From Chara braunii (Eukaryota > Streptophyta > Charophyceae > Charales > Characeae): a stretch of DNA of 27,317 nucleotides. The position numbers and the translations under genes are program-made. The DNA lies in the NCBI GenBank assembly GCA_003427395.1, contig BFEA01000489.1:34368-61684 (forward strand). Direction: 5' to 3'. Shown piece by piece: positions 1-8,989 of the stretch. How positions within the stretch are numbered: position 1 is the first letter of the stretch; the number at the start of each line of letters is the position of its first letter. The notes under the pieces were generated by a model. That model searched no databases. It saw only the letters and a program-made list of their open reading frames with translations, and had not been told where the DNA came from.

Positions 1-239
1 TGCAGACTGTTGAGGGTTCAGCCTCCTGATGAGTCGGTGAAACTCTGACGAAACAGTTTGTCACAGCCCCTCGTTTGTTGTCCTCTTCTCTCTCTCTGCC
101 TATATATATATATATATTTAGGGGTATAAAAAAAAATTGAAAAAATAGCCCGTGGACCGGGCCTCATTGGCAGCGGTCGCGACTGACTTTTTCGGCCGCA
201 GCGACCAAATTCCCAGCAGCCTAGACCGCGGGTGTCACA
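1..239. other. Flank beyond the truncated gypsy integrase; LTR-like edge and (TA)n run
   Basis: Read on the minus strand, integrase homology stops at about position 240. The next bases (239 to 230) read TGTGACACCC, a start common at the 5' end of plant Ty3/gypsy LTRs. No integrase catalytic core follows. Positions 101-118 are a short (TA)n run and there is an A-rich run near 126-136. I see no gene here. That the segment is part of an LTR is an inference from its first bases only. Confidence 0.35.
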
Positions 240-500
240 TAGGAGTTTGTCATAAGGAAGCTGATGTCGTCCTTTGTTGCATTGGCAAACTGCACATGAC
301 TGCACATATTTGTTGACGTCGTGAAGGACATCTTCCCAGTGGAAACGTTGATGACGACGTGCCAAAGTACGGGTGACACCCAGGTGTGCCAAGCGTCGCG
401 AATTGTGGCATTCGCCAAGAAGGCGAGTACACAAGAAATGATCGCGTGGCACGCATAACGAGTCATTCCCTCTCGTGTGGAGAAGCAACTACCGTCGGTG
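240..500 (-). pseudogene. Integrase N-terminal HHCC zinc domain, truncated
   Basis: The minus-strand reading gives LCVPRDHFLCTRLLGECHNS, then LAHLGVTRTLARR, FHWEDVLHDVNKYV and CAVCQCNK. The paired His and the CxxC fit the HHCC domain that precedes the DDE core in gypsy integrases. The reading loses similarity after LPYDKLL at about 240. The DDE core (D, D35E) and the C-terminal domain are not present anywhere in 1-240, so this is a genuine truncation or deletion. Alternatively the rest could lie outside the window after an insertion, since position 1 is only 240 bases away. Confidence 0.75.
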
Positions 501-1935
501 ATGCGATAATGGCTTGCCGGCGGGTGATCTGACGAAAGATCAACATAAAGCGTGGAATACTTCGGGTCGGACTTGTAGCCATTGATAAAATGCTGCTGCA
601 AATCGTCATCGAACTGAAAAGAAAATGGCTCTAAGGCACACAAATCATGTCGCGCTGATAGTGGATCCGCTGCTCGATTGGCGGGGCCTGGAATATGGAC
701 CGGGTCAAAGTCGAATTGGCCGATGTAGTGCATCCATCGGCCGATCGTGCTTGTGACTGTGTTCTGCGTTTTATAGTAACTCAACGGGTTATTATCTTTA
801 TTCCACGTAAAACGCCGACGCCCGAGAAAAATGTGTTGCCATCGTTTGAAAACGGTGACAAAAGCTAGCAAATCTTTCTTTCTAACGTCTTCCAGATTAT
901 GGACGAGAGACACCTTTTGGGAGAAGTACTTGACCGGGAGCCAATCATCGTCGTCGTGTTGTCCAATGTCGCAACAATTCCGTAACTGGAAGTGTCCATA
1001 GTCACTTGGGTACGTAAGGTGGGGTCATAAATGCGGAGGGCGGGAGCAGGTAGCATCGTGTCCTTCAACACCTGGAATGTATTCTGGGCTGCGTCGTCGA
1101 ACCCAAAGGGCACCTTCGGAGATTGAATCCTCGAGAAATGTGCAACAACTTTGGAGTAAGAATCAACAAAACGCTGGTAATATCCAGCCAGACCCATGAA
1201 TGAGTGTACGCCCGTAGTGGTACGGGGTTCCGGCCAATCCACAATGACTTGGATCTTGTCCGCTAAGGGACGAATGCCTTGCGGAATAACATAATGGTCC
1301 AAGTACTCAAGCTCCTATTGTGCGAATTCACACTTGTCGCGATTTACTTTGTACTTGTTCGTGCAAAGCCTGTCTAAAACAGTGGGAAGGTGTTTGAGAT
1401 GTTTGTCGAACGTCCGACTATAGACCAAGATGTCATCGAGGTAAATGAGCATGGTGCTATCGAGCAAGTCTCAAAACTCGGTCGTCATAGCTGCTTGGAA
1501 GGTCGCAGGGGCATTGGTGAGGCTGAATGGTATTACGACCCACTCAAGACGCCCATACCGCATTTTGAAGGTGTTCTTGTGTAGGTCTTGAAGTTGGATT
1601 TCAATCTGGTGGTAGCCAGACTTCAAGTCCAACTTCGAGAAGCATGTGGCGCCGCCCAATCTCTCAAGAACATCATCAATCCTAGGGAGAGGGTCGATGT
1701 TCTTCACAGTTTGTGCGATAAGTTTCCGGTAGTCTATGCACAACCGGAGGTCCTCATTCTTCTTTCCAACGAAGAGAACCGGGGCACCGTAGGGCGAACA
1801 ACTCGGGTGAATCCGACATTTGTCCAAGAGGTCATCGAGTTGTGCGCGAAGCACCTCGAGTTCCTCTTCGTTCATCCGGTAAATACATCCGCTGGAGGGA
1901 TGACGTCGTCCTCGAGAGTAATCCTTTGACATATG
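500..1935 (-). pseudogene. Reverse transcriptase and RNase H relic (gypsy pol)
   Basis: The minus-strand reading 1932-1474 gives the RT fingers and palm: YRMNEEELEVLRAQLDDLL, LRLCIDYRKL, PLPRIDDVLERLGGA, FSKLDLKSGYHQI (first catalytic Asp) and NAPATFQAAM. After a TGA at 1471-1473 the same frame continues to YLDDILVYS, with YLDD at 1432-1443. A TAG at 1314-1316 interrupts before LEYL. The segment 1302-865 holds the thumb (GIRPLADKIQ, FMGLAGYYQRF) and the RNase H start (MDTSSYGI). The segment 913-500, in another frame, continues RNase H and tether (LLAFVTVFKRW, FLGRRRFTW, IPGPANRAADPLSARHD). The enzyme would copy the genomic RNA into cDNA. Key Asp residues survive, but stops and frameshifts make it inactive. 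Confidence 0.87.
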
Positions 1936-2087
1936 GACCGATCCGGGACCGTTCCGGTGAGAGCCATGAAGACGTCTCTATAACCGTCTAAGAGTTAAAT
2001 AATACGTGGGTCCGACAACGATGTCTTTGGTTCGTCCGTCAGAGGGAGCGCATGCAAGAAGCATATTCTCATCTCGTCGACGTCGTT

Positions 2088-2733
2088 TCAAGTAATGACA
2101 TCGTGAATCCTCGCTACAGAGACCATGTGGCAACCAATCGAAGTATGAGGGAGTGGGACCGTACATGAGACTAGCTCACCGTTCCGATCCCTGACGTGAA
2201 CGGTGCAGTTATGGAAGTTCACCGGGTGGTCAACGCTACGCAAACAAGACAAACCTAAAATCATGTTGAGCTCGGTGTCCAGGATGTCTAAAGACACCGC
2301 CTCGCATGCAAGTGACGCAAAGTAGACCGGAACGCTGTCAAGTTGTCAACGCATCGGTCAATCAACTTTTGCATGTGTCCATGAGCGAGTGTTACATGCG
2401 TTGGCTGCGCTTTCCTTCGAACGAGGGGGTTGAGGCTAGCGTGGTCCATAAATTTTGGCTCATATAGTTGAGAGACGCTCCACAATCAATTAAGGAACTG
2501 CAGGTTGTCTTATTGATTTGAGTGTGGATATAGAGGAGGGGTGTGTCAGTTTCGACGTACCTTTGGGAGGCGTGCTCGCGGTCGATCTTTGCAAGATAGG
2601 CGGAAATATCGACAACAGGTACTCCGTCGTCCGTCAACAGAGCTGGCACTGCAATGTGCAAGTAAGAGCGTAGGGTGGCCATTAAGGCATTGCACTGTGG
2701 CTTGGGCAAGGATCCGGTTGAGGGAAGAGACAA
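2088..2733 (-). pseudogene. Retropepsin-like aspartic protease relic (gypsy pol)
   Basis: The minus-strand reading from 2733 holds a linker (VPVVDISAYLAKIDREHA) and then the protease active-site loop SLIDCGASLNYMS. The catalytic D-C-G-A lies at 2476-2487. A second segment (2297-2088), in another frame, carries LNMILGLSCLRSVDHPVNF, which matches the C-terminal hydrophobic-Leu-Gly strand of retroviral-type proteases. Such proteases cut Gag-Pol into its mature proteins as a dimer. A frameshift or stop near 2390-2300 separates the two halves, so the enzyme is dead. It lies between the gag relic and RT, as expected. Confidence 0.75.
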
Positions 2734-2779
2734 CCATTAGAAGTCCTCTATCGTTAGCGGGTCGAGGTCCTAAAGTCTC

Positions 2780-4690
2780 ATCCACACTGACGAGTTCTCG
2801 GAGTGTGTTGGCAAAAAGACCGGCTGAGTTTTTGACGGTGTGCAAGTTGCGCGTACGTTGTCTTCATGCACGTTACTAGGCTGGTTCAACGGTGGGACTA
2901 GCTGGAGTGCATAATCCTTGTAAGTCAAACAAGAATCATTGACTACTGCATGTTCCCCGGAGATGAAGTCTGTTGCTAGCAAGGCAACCGTTTCTGGCAA
3001 AGTGGGGAGAGTCATCGCTGTGTTCCTTGGGATGCTCAGTTTCTCGATCTGTTTGGACGAGACACACTAGCTTTGTGCTTGTTTGGGCATTGGGCGCAAT
3101 GGGCGGTCGAGTGCTTGACGTTGTTGCACCAAAGACAGTAGTTGTACTTGATGCGCAAATGATTTATTAGATCTCCTCGCTAATGTAGTACTGCGTCCAC
3201 GATTGTTGTCCAGCTCCTTTCAACACCTGGGTATTCGCCTTCTTCTTCCAAGCTTGTGTGCGTCAAGTAGGGATCACTGCTACACCATCTCCTTCACCAG
3301 AGGGTGTTGCGGCGGCGTGGTCTTCTTGTGGTCAAGTGAGGATCGCATTTGCATTGTCTCGCTGAAATCCTGGCTTTGCCACATAGGCCGGCTGCTAGCG
3401 ACTTTCATTGCCCGCCCGCCGGTCTCTTTGGATGAGAATGTTTGCTCTTGATATTACCGCGTCGAAGGTCTCTTATGGCAACTCGTTGCCGAGGGCGGTA
3501 GTCAACCCGTTACATGACTGAGAGAAAACTCAGATCTCAAGTCGCCAGGATCGAGGTTGAATCTCGGAGTGGCAACAATTTTTTGTCACTTTGTCAACCA
3601 TTCTTGGGTAGGCATAGTGCATTGGTAGAGCTCGTTCATGACCGTCTTCTTTACGTTTTGGACCATGAACCGCGTCTGGCACAACTTCTAAAACTCCATC
3701 GATGTAATCTTGGTATGCAAGGTTGGAATCGTACATGCCTTTGGCAAAGCCAAATTGTTCATGAAGGCCTGGCTATCGCCAATCAGCTGGAGGTAGAGCG
3801 CGTTGAGGCATTGTTCGTCGGGGACGTGATGCACGTCCACCTCTGTATATTGAATGCAGTCCACCATGCCAATGTATCGGTCATGTCATAGTTGTCAAAT
3901 TTGGCCACATTGAATGGGCAACTTGAATGTCTGGCCGCTGTCCGGTCTTGACCTCAGCTGACCAAGCTCGGCTTTGAGTGTCGTCGATTGGTTGCCGAGC
4001 GTCATTGGAGCCTCAAACTGGCCCACCTCGCCAATCAGGTTGATGTTGTGATCAATAGTTGAGTGGTGGTGGTGGCTATACTCTCCATTGCTGCTACACA
4101 TGGGCCCCATTGCTGGCCAGCTGCGGATGAACCAATCGGTGTTGATGCTCGTGCATGGGCCTCTGCTTCGACCGTACTCAGGCGCGAAGTAAGTGTGTCG
4201 TTGACTTGCTGTTAATGTGTCTTGGCAAAACTGATCGTTGTCGCGAGTGTCGAGGCAGCGTGTAGGATCTGTTGTTGATGGTATGCTGCATGAGCTGGCC
4301 GCCACAACTGCTCCTGCTGCCAATTCACAGTGTTTAACAAGTGCCTGAGTAGGTAAGCCAATTCTCCTTTCTCTTGTTCCTCCGTTGCTGGTGCTGACCG
4401 CGCGGCTACTAGCACAAAGGTCCATGTTGTGAAGAATGCACTGAAACGCTGCTCCTCATTCTGCAGGACCTGTGTGCTTGCAGCACGCTGTTGATGTTGT
4501 GTTGCTTCGGCCACTTCTCGCTGTAGCTACGCCTGGATGGTTCTTTCATTGGTCAGCCATTGTGTTTCGGCTGGAGCCCCGTCGGCCAGCCGCTGCTGCT
4601 CGACTGCAGCCTCTTGAGCCAGTCTCTATTGTTCAGCTGCTGCAGTGGCAATCCGCTCCTGTTCGGCGGCAGCCAGATCAATGAAAGTCT
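2780..4690 (-). pseudogene. gag relic: coiled coil, capsid-like region, CCHC zinc knuckle
   Basis: The N-terminal part (about 4690 down to 4400) is a Gln/Ala/Glu-rich heptad-like stretch (AAAEQERIATAAAEQ, then QREVAEATQHQQRAAS), broken by at least two TAG codons. Around 3890-3720 a readable stretch contains HHVPDEQCLNALYLQLIGDSQAF, here cut as HHVPDEQCLNALY then LQLIGDSQAF, typical of a gypsy capsid fold. The segment MPTQEWLTK and the reading IVATPRFNLDP follow near 3600. A zinc knuckle at 3096-3137 reads CLWCNNVKHSTAHC, a complete CX2CX4HX4C. The capsid assembles the virus-like particle and the knuckle binds element RNA. Stops occur throughout, so no functional Gag can be made. Exact ends are uncertain. 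Confidence 0.72.
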
Positions 4691-5559
4691 GAACTCACTA
4701 CAAGAATACGTCGGACGCCTCATCGGCGTCTTGGACCGGAAATACAGGCAAAACCATCGTAGTTCGCCGCCTCCTTGGTACCGTAGGTGTCGGGACGCGT
4801 GCTGCCAACTGCTGCTGTCCGCTGAAAAGAGTTGCTATCCGCGGACTACATCAAGGAAGTACCTCACGTCGCTGACCTACTGACATAAGATGCTGCTGGT
4901 AACCGCAGTGGTTGAAGTCTATCAGTGTCCTTTAGGCCATGAGCGGAAGGGGAGAACCAGGGATGGGATGCAGGGAATGAGAAAACAGACCAGCATGCAC
5001 TTCCCCTGTCCCCAATGTGGACCGACACTCTAATCAATAGGAAAAACAAATTCCCCCGGACAATGTTTTTTTTGAAAAATAATTTTAAAATTAAAAATTA
5101 TTTTTGATTGATAAAAATAATTAAATAAATAAGTATGTCGCGAAGTAGGTGTCAACCCGAGATCAAAAGTGGTCAGAAAGTTGATTGATATCCTAACTTT
5201 GGTCTTTAATTGCAGGTGAGTCTTCCGGGAAGTTGCAATTCTGCGACTGTCCGGACCTTCCAACATTAGGGAATTTAGGAAAAAGTCTGGTACGAAATTC
5301 ACAGAGGTAAGTGGATTAAAAAAAAATGCACAATGAAAAGAAAAATTTTCACGAAATTTTCAGAATTCTCATACCTAAAATTATGCGAATTTCCCAAAAT
5401 GCCTGATTTCAACCCTAAAATAACTGCAAATTTTCCAGATTGCAGCAAATCTATTTTTAGCGCATTACCTAATTACAAAAACAGAAAGAAAAGAAAGAAA
5501 TTCACAACTTGAGAATTGATGACAATTATAGATCTGACAAGAAACAATTCTAATCAACC
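4691..5559. other. Spacer, AT-rich in part, no gene recognised
   Basis: Part of 4700-4880 may still be the very start of the minus-strand gag, but no convincing domain is readable. Positions 5065-5130 are strongly AT-rich, with runs of A and T. I see no RNA gene, no clear LTR terminus and no primer-binding-site complement here. Confidence 0.5.
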
Positions 5560-5718
5560 AATCAATCAACTTTCATTGACTGATTTATCAATTATCTTGC
5601 ATTGTGACTAATCAAAACTACATCTACTAGTCAATCAATCAATCAATCACGATCAACTCTGACTGAATAATCCATTGATTGATCAATCCGTGATCAATCA
5701 ACCAATCAATCAATCAAC

Positions 5719-5749
<31 letters not shown>

Positions 5750-5766
5750 CCAACCAATCAATCAAT

Positions 5767-5797
<31 letters not shown>

Positions 5798-5798
5798 C
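5560..5798 (+). repeat. (AATC)n tetranucleotide array, imperfect
   Basis: From about 5560 the plus strand is dominated by AATC units with scattered variants. The cleanest part is 5693-5798, where units alternate between CAATCAAT and CAACCAAC forms. Its frames read as Asn-Gln-Ser-Ile repeats, which is low-complexity and not a gene. A complementary array in the opposite orientation lies at 7319-7424. Confidence 0.95.
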
Positions 5799-6341
5799 AC
5801 GAAGAATATGCGCTGCCTTGCTTGCAGGGAAAGGAAGAAAATAACAAAAGGAGAAAAAAATAAAAAATAGCAACGTTTCCCTCTCCCCGTAATACTGGTC
5901 AGATGCATTTTGGAAAGTGATCATTTGAGTATGGCCTCAATGGCCTTCCACGACATCATTGATCTCTAGCATGTTTGCTCCTTTTTTTTCCTTCAGGTAG
6001 ACTGCCGGCACTTGTGCCACACTGCAGGTACCCTCGCGCAAAAAGCTTGAGAAATAGCAGTGCGCAGTGGGCAGGTAGCTTCGGGATTTTAGGTGCGGGT
6101 GTACTGGTGGCTTAAGGCCCGATCGTAGGGCTTAGTGACTTGTGAATGAAACTCGTTTGATAGTCCAGTAGGTATTTAGTCTCCACTGGTATTCTCTACG
6201 ATTTGGTGCTAGTCCAGTAGGTATTTAGTCTAGTGCCACAGTAAACAGTGACAGAAGAGTCCTGATGATTCTGGCATGGCGGCCAGATCTGGTAGGGTCC
6301 TTTTTCTTCCTTCTTCCTCCTTTCTTCCTCTTCCTCCTCTC

Positions 6342-6374
<33 letters not shown>

Positions 6375-6487
6375 TTCCTTCGCTACCAGTGTGGCTTTGC
6401 ATGCCATCTTCTTGCATGTGTTTTTTCTTCCTTTCTTCCTCTGAGGTTCGGTGAGTCTCAAGTTGAACATGGCTTCCAATGGTCAAA
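5799..6487. other. Spacer with a CTT-rich polypyrimidine tract
   Basis: No gene is recognised. Positions about 6300-6385 are nearly pure C/T on the plus strand, made of CTT and CCT units. The opposite strand reads as Glu/Lys-rich low-complexity peptide, which I do not accept as coding. The 22-bp direct repeat at 6161-6231 lies inside this stretch. Confidence 0.7.
6161..6231 (+). repeat. 22-bp perfect direct repeat, 49 bp apart
   Basis: TAGTCCAGTAGGTATTTAGT plus CT occurs at 6161-6182 and again, identical over 22 bases, at 6210-6231. The 27 bases between them contain CCACTGG, which can pair with the CCAGT inside each copy. This could be a local tandem duplication of a 49-base unit. Confidence 0.85.
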
Positions 6488-6495
6488 CATAGGTA

Positions 6496-6936
6496 AACAA
6501 CTATCATAATGGTTATAACAACCGCTTCAACTGCGGTGAAACCTGACACTTGTCAAGGTGGTGTCCCAAGTGAGTACAACGTCCTATGAATAATGCGATA
6601 GTTCCAGTCAAGGCTCTTTTGTTGAGTTCACCCTCCACATCCACTGAAGTTCCAGCTACGGCGGTTAATCGACAATACAACAGGAGTGGCGGATGGGTGA
6701 GAACCAATCAACCAATCGACTCTCTTGAAAGGACGGTAGCGATGCTGAAGAGCAAGCACAACGCGGATGAAGAAAAAGAACGAATGAAGAAAGAGGAAGA
6801 CAACAAGATGAAATGTGAATGGGAGGAGGATGATCCAAGAACACGTGTCGAACCAAATACCCGTATAAGGGTATTTGGCCATGTTTTTGCATATGACACA
6901 ACATCAACATCGCCTGCCGTGGCAGAGCTAGTCTAA
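6496..6936 (+). pseudogene. Broken zinc-knuckle plus charged coiled-coil ORF of a transposable element
   Basis: One frame runs from 6496 to the TAA at 6934-6936. It begins NNYHNGYNNRFNCGET, has TGA at 6544, then HLSRWCPK, a second TGA at 6571, and is open from ATG 6586. The first part is a CCHC knuckle (CX2CX4HX4C) in which the first Cys is Arg (CGC at 6523) and the residue before His is a stop. C2 is at 6532, His at 6547 and C4 at 6562. Downstream is a polar linker, then a Lys/Glu-rich stretch (NADEEKERMKKEEDNK) that would form a coiled coil. This layout fits nucleic-acid-binding proteins of plant retroelements. The family is not identified. Confidence 0.55.
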
Positions 6937-6959
6937 AGTAGAGTGTGACCATACTTTAG
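6933..6959. repeat. 8-bp perfect inverted repeat at the end of the zinc-knuckle relic
   Basis: CTAAAGTA at 6933-6940 pairs with TACTTTAG at 6952-6959 across an 11-base loop. The left arm includes the TAA stop of the preceding ORF. The right arm ends exactly where the LTR-like TGTGACACC begins (6960). It could be a hairpin in RNA or simply the edge of an insertion. Confidence 0.6.
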
Positions 6960-7277
6960 TGTGACACCATGAGACATACTCTTCAACCACTAAAGTCAAG
7001 GTTGTTGGGTGACCGCACCGACCACCGCGGCAAACACGCGAAAGACGACAAGGGTTAGTAGTTTAAATCTCCTGCGGTGACCGGAGCCTGACAATTGACT
7101 GGACGGGGCATATTAGTGATAGTTCATTTAAACTTTTTTCTCTTCTTTTTATGACACTTAAAAACCGTTAATTTATATTTTTACTTATTTCAAATTTTCA
7201 TAGTTGAATCTTTCTGAATACTACCTTTGGTTTTGGGTTCTGCATCATATTTGTGTTTGCTTCACTAGTATGCAACA
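6960..7277 (+). mobile_element. Possible LTR or solo-LTR remnant (TGTGACACC ... ACA)
   Basis: The segment starts TGTGACACC and ends near 7274-7277 (TGCAACA). It is followed three bases later by a sequence that resembles a tRNA-Met primer binding site. An AT-rich TATA-like stretch (TTAATTTATATTTTTAC) lies at 7168-7184 and suits an LTR promoter. No matching second LTR was found in the window and no gag follows. The call is inferred from termini and position only. Confidence 0.3.
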
Positions 7278-7280
7278 AGT

Positions 7281-7297
7281 TGGTATCGGAGAAGACC
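7281..7297 (+). other. Primer-binding-site-like sequence (tRNA-Met type)
   Basis: TGGTATCGGAGAAGACC matches the plant retrotransposon primer binding site TGGTATCAGAGC over its first 11 bases with one change (A to G). It lies just downstream of the LTR-like end. The same A to G variant occurs in the candidate at 18635. Confidence 0.35.
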
Positions 7298-7318
7298 AAG
7301 ATTGGATCTGCTCACAAA

Positions 7319-7383
7319 TCGATCGATCGGTTGATTGATCAATCGATTGATTGATCCTTCAGAGAATTCCGATGGGTTGATTA

Positions 7384-7423
<40 letters not shown>

Positions 7424-7424
7424 C
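7319..7424 (+). repeat. (GATT)n tetranucleotide array, inverted relative to 5560-5798
   Basis: The plus strand reads GATCGATCGGTTGATTGATC and then a clean GATT run from about 7377 to 7423. It is the reverse complement of the AATC array 1.5 kb upstream, so the two could pair. Confidence 0.95.
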
Positions 7425-7789
7425 AAAACGCCCTCACTAAGGGCATACTCACACTAGCTCCGTTGAAATGCATCCAACTAGAGAGTAGACGCATTGGGGG
7501 AGAAGCGTTCGGCCGGTGTTGCGCGCTCTGCCGTTGCGCTACCGGTTCAGGAGAACCGTTCTTGCTAGCCACCAGTGTGGAACGCGTCTACGGGAAGTGG
7601 CCATCGCCCAACGCCTTGCTCCAGTAGTCAAGTTCAGTTGGGACAACCTGCCTAGGTAGGTGGGGAGGTACAGGGGCGAGCTAGCGAGTCAGAGAGCATG
7701 AACAACATCTTCACATGCGTATTATGAGCAACCCGGCACGGCGTTCATTACGCCTTGTCCTTGACAAGCACCATCCTATAACCTCTTCA
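7425..7789. other. Unassigned spacer
   Basis: Short ORFs are present on both strands, but none shows a recognisable domain. A 6-bp stem hairpin (CGGTTC-AGGA-GAACCG) lies at 7543-7558. I see no RNA gene around it. Confidence 0.5.
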
Positions 7790-8989
7790 CCTCACTATTA
7801 CTATTATAGTCATCAACACTAAATCCCGACCCTCCTCCTCCCACCAGTTGTGCTATGTCCGTAGTTGCGGTAGAGCTACAAGAATCGCTTAGCGGCCATC
7901 CCAATTTGACGCCCTACCATCACTCCCGCTCGCTGTTCCGCCAATTCCCGTCTTACACGTACACTCATCGTCAAGCCATTCCTATCACTTCCTCCCCATC
8001 CATTTTTAGCACTCCATCATTTCAAAACCCTCCTCCCACCTTCTTCTTCACTACTCAAACACCTCCTCTGCCTCTCCCCCCCCCAAGTAACCTATCACCG
8101 CTTCTCACCGAGTCTAGGTCGAGGTCCCCTTCCACCAATCGGCACAATCAAACATCTTGCATCCACCATGCAATTCCTTGTAATCCTTTGAGCATCTCTC
8201 TCGATGCCCATTCTTCTTAAAAGTACCATCACAAACACCACGCTGTGGGATACTCAATTATTATCTCTCAACTTTTTCTTGTCTTCCCTATCGTCACTTC
8301 CTACACATCTTCTCCTCCACCACTTTCTGCCCCGCCACGCCGACCACCCTCCCTCTGACCATTACTCCTCCACGACCTAATCTTACAAACACTACCCTAC
8401 AAACACCTACCCCTTTCGTCTCCAACCTCCTATCCTCGTCCCCACTTCCACTCGTCATACATCCCCTCACAACCACACACTACCCCCCCATGCCTTTAGT
8501 CAACACAGACGAATTTCAACCGCATCCTCAACTTCCCCAGAGGCCCGCCAGCGATTCGTGGTCACTCACACCTACACACACACATACACAATCGGGAGCG
8601 ATTTAAGAGATAGGTGTAGGCTGTGTTCAAGCGACCTAGACATGAAAACAATCCGCAGCGTTTAGGGAGCTCCTATCCCTTAACACTATTTTCAACCTCC
8701 ACCCTCCAATTACTCCCCCACAAACCTTTCTCCCATCCTTCAAAAATATGGTCTCTCTCTTACCCTGCTTATTACATCGCCTACACTTCGTTACTTCGGT
8801 ATTCATCGATAGGTGAGGTCATTTGCTCTCCCTATCCCCTACCCCTCCTCAGTCAAGACCATTCACAAATTAACCTTATACGCAACCCCCTCCCCTTTTT
8901 TCCGATTTTTTTCGCTTATGCCGTTATTTACGTCTGATTTTTAAGATACCGCTCCTCTCCTTCCCCTTTATCCCTTCTTACCTTCAATC
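7790..8989 (+). promoter_or_regulatory. C-rich, G-poor leader (5' UTR) of the LINE
   Basis: This stretch precedes the ORF1 ATG at 8990. By hand count of 8221-8580, C is about 43% and G about 9%, with many CCTC, CTCC and CCAC blocks and C runs up to about ten bases (near 8078). L1 elements carry an internal promoter in their 5' UTR, so this is the expected place for one, but I see no specific promoter motif. Small ORFs inside it are low-complexity Pro/Ser/Thr readings. Confidence 0.45.

Larger units (their letters stand above)
240..4690 (-). mobile_element. Degenerate Ty3/gypsy LTR retrotransposon, integrase core missing
   Basis: Read on the minus strand, the order is gag coiled coil, gag capsid-like segment, CCHC knuckle, aspartic protease, reverse transcriptase, RNase H and integrase HHCC zinc domain. 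This gag-PR-RT-RH-IN order defines Ty3/gypsy (Metaviridae-type) elements. Many in-frame stops and frame changes show an old, inactive copy. The integrase catalytic core is absent because the homology ends near 240. I could not find a primer binding site or a 5' LTR on the gag side (positions above 4700), so that boundary is approximate. Confidence 0.88.

Noticed and set aside
5675-5863. Plus-strand ORF of Asn-Gln-Ser-Ile repeats
   Set aside because: It is the translation of the AATC microsatellite and has no other protein-like feature.
6196-6549. Minus-strand Glu/Lys-rich ORFs
   Set aside because: They read the CTT/CCT polypyrimidine tract backwards. All frames there give low-complexity charged peptides.
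7543-7558. GGTTC box resembling a tRNA B box
   Set aside because: It is a simple 6-bp hairpin. There is no A box, acceptor stem or anticodon arm at the right distances.
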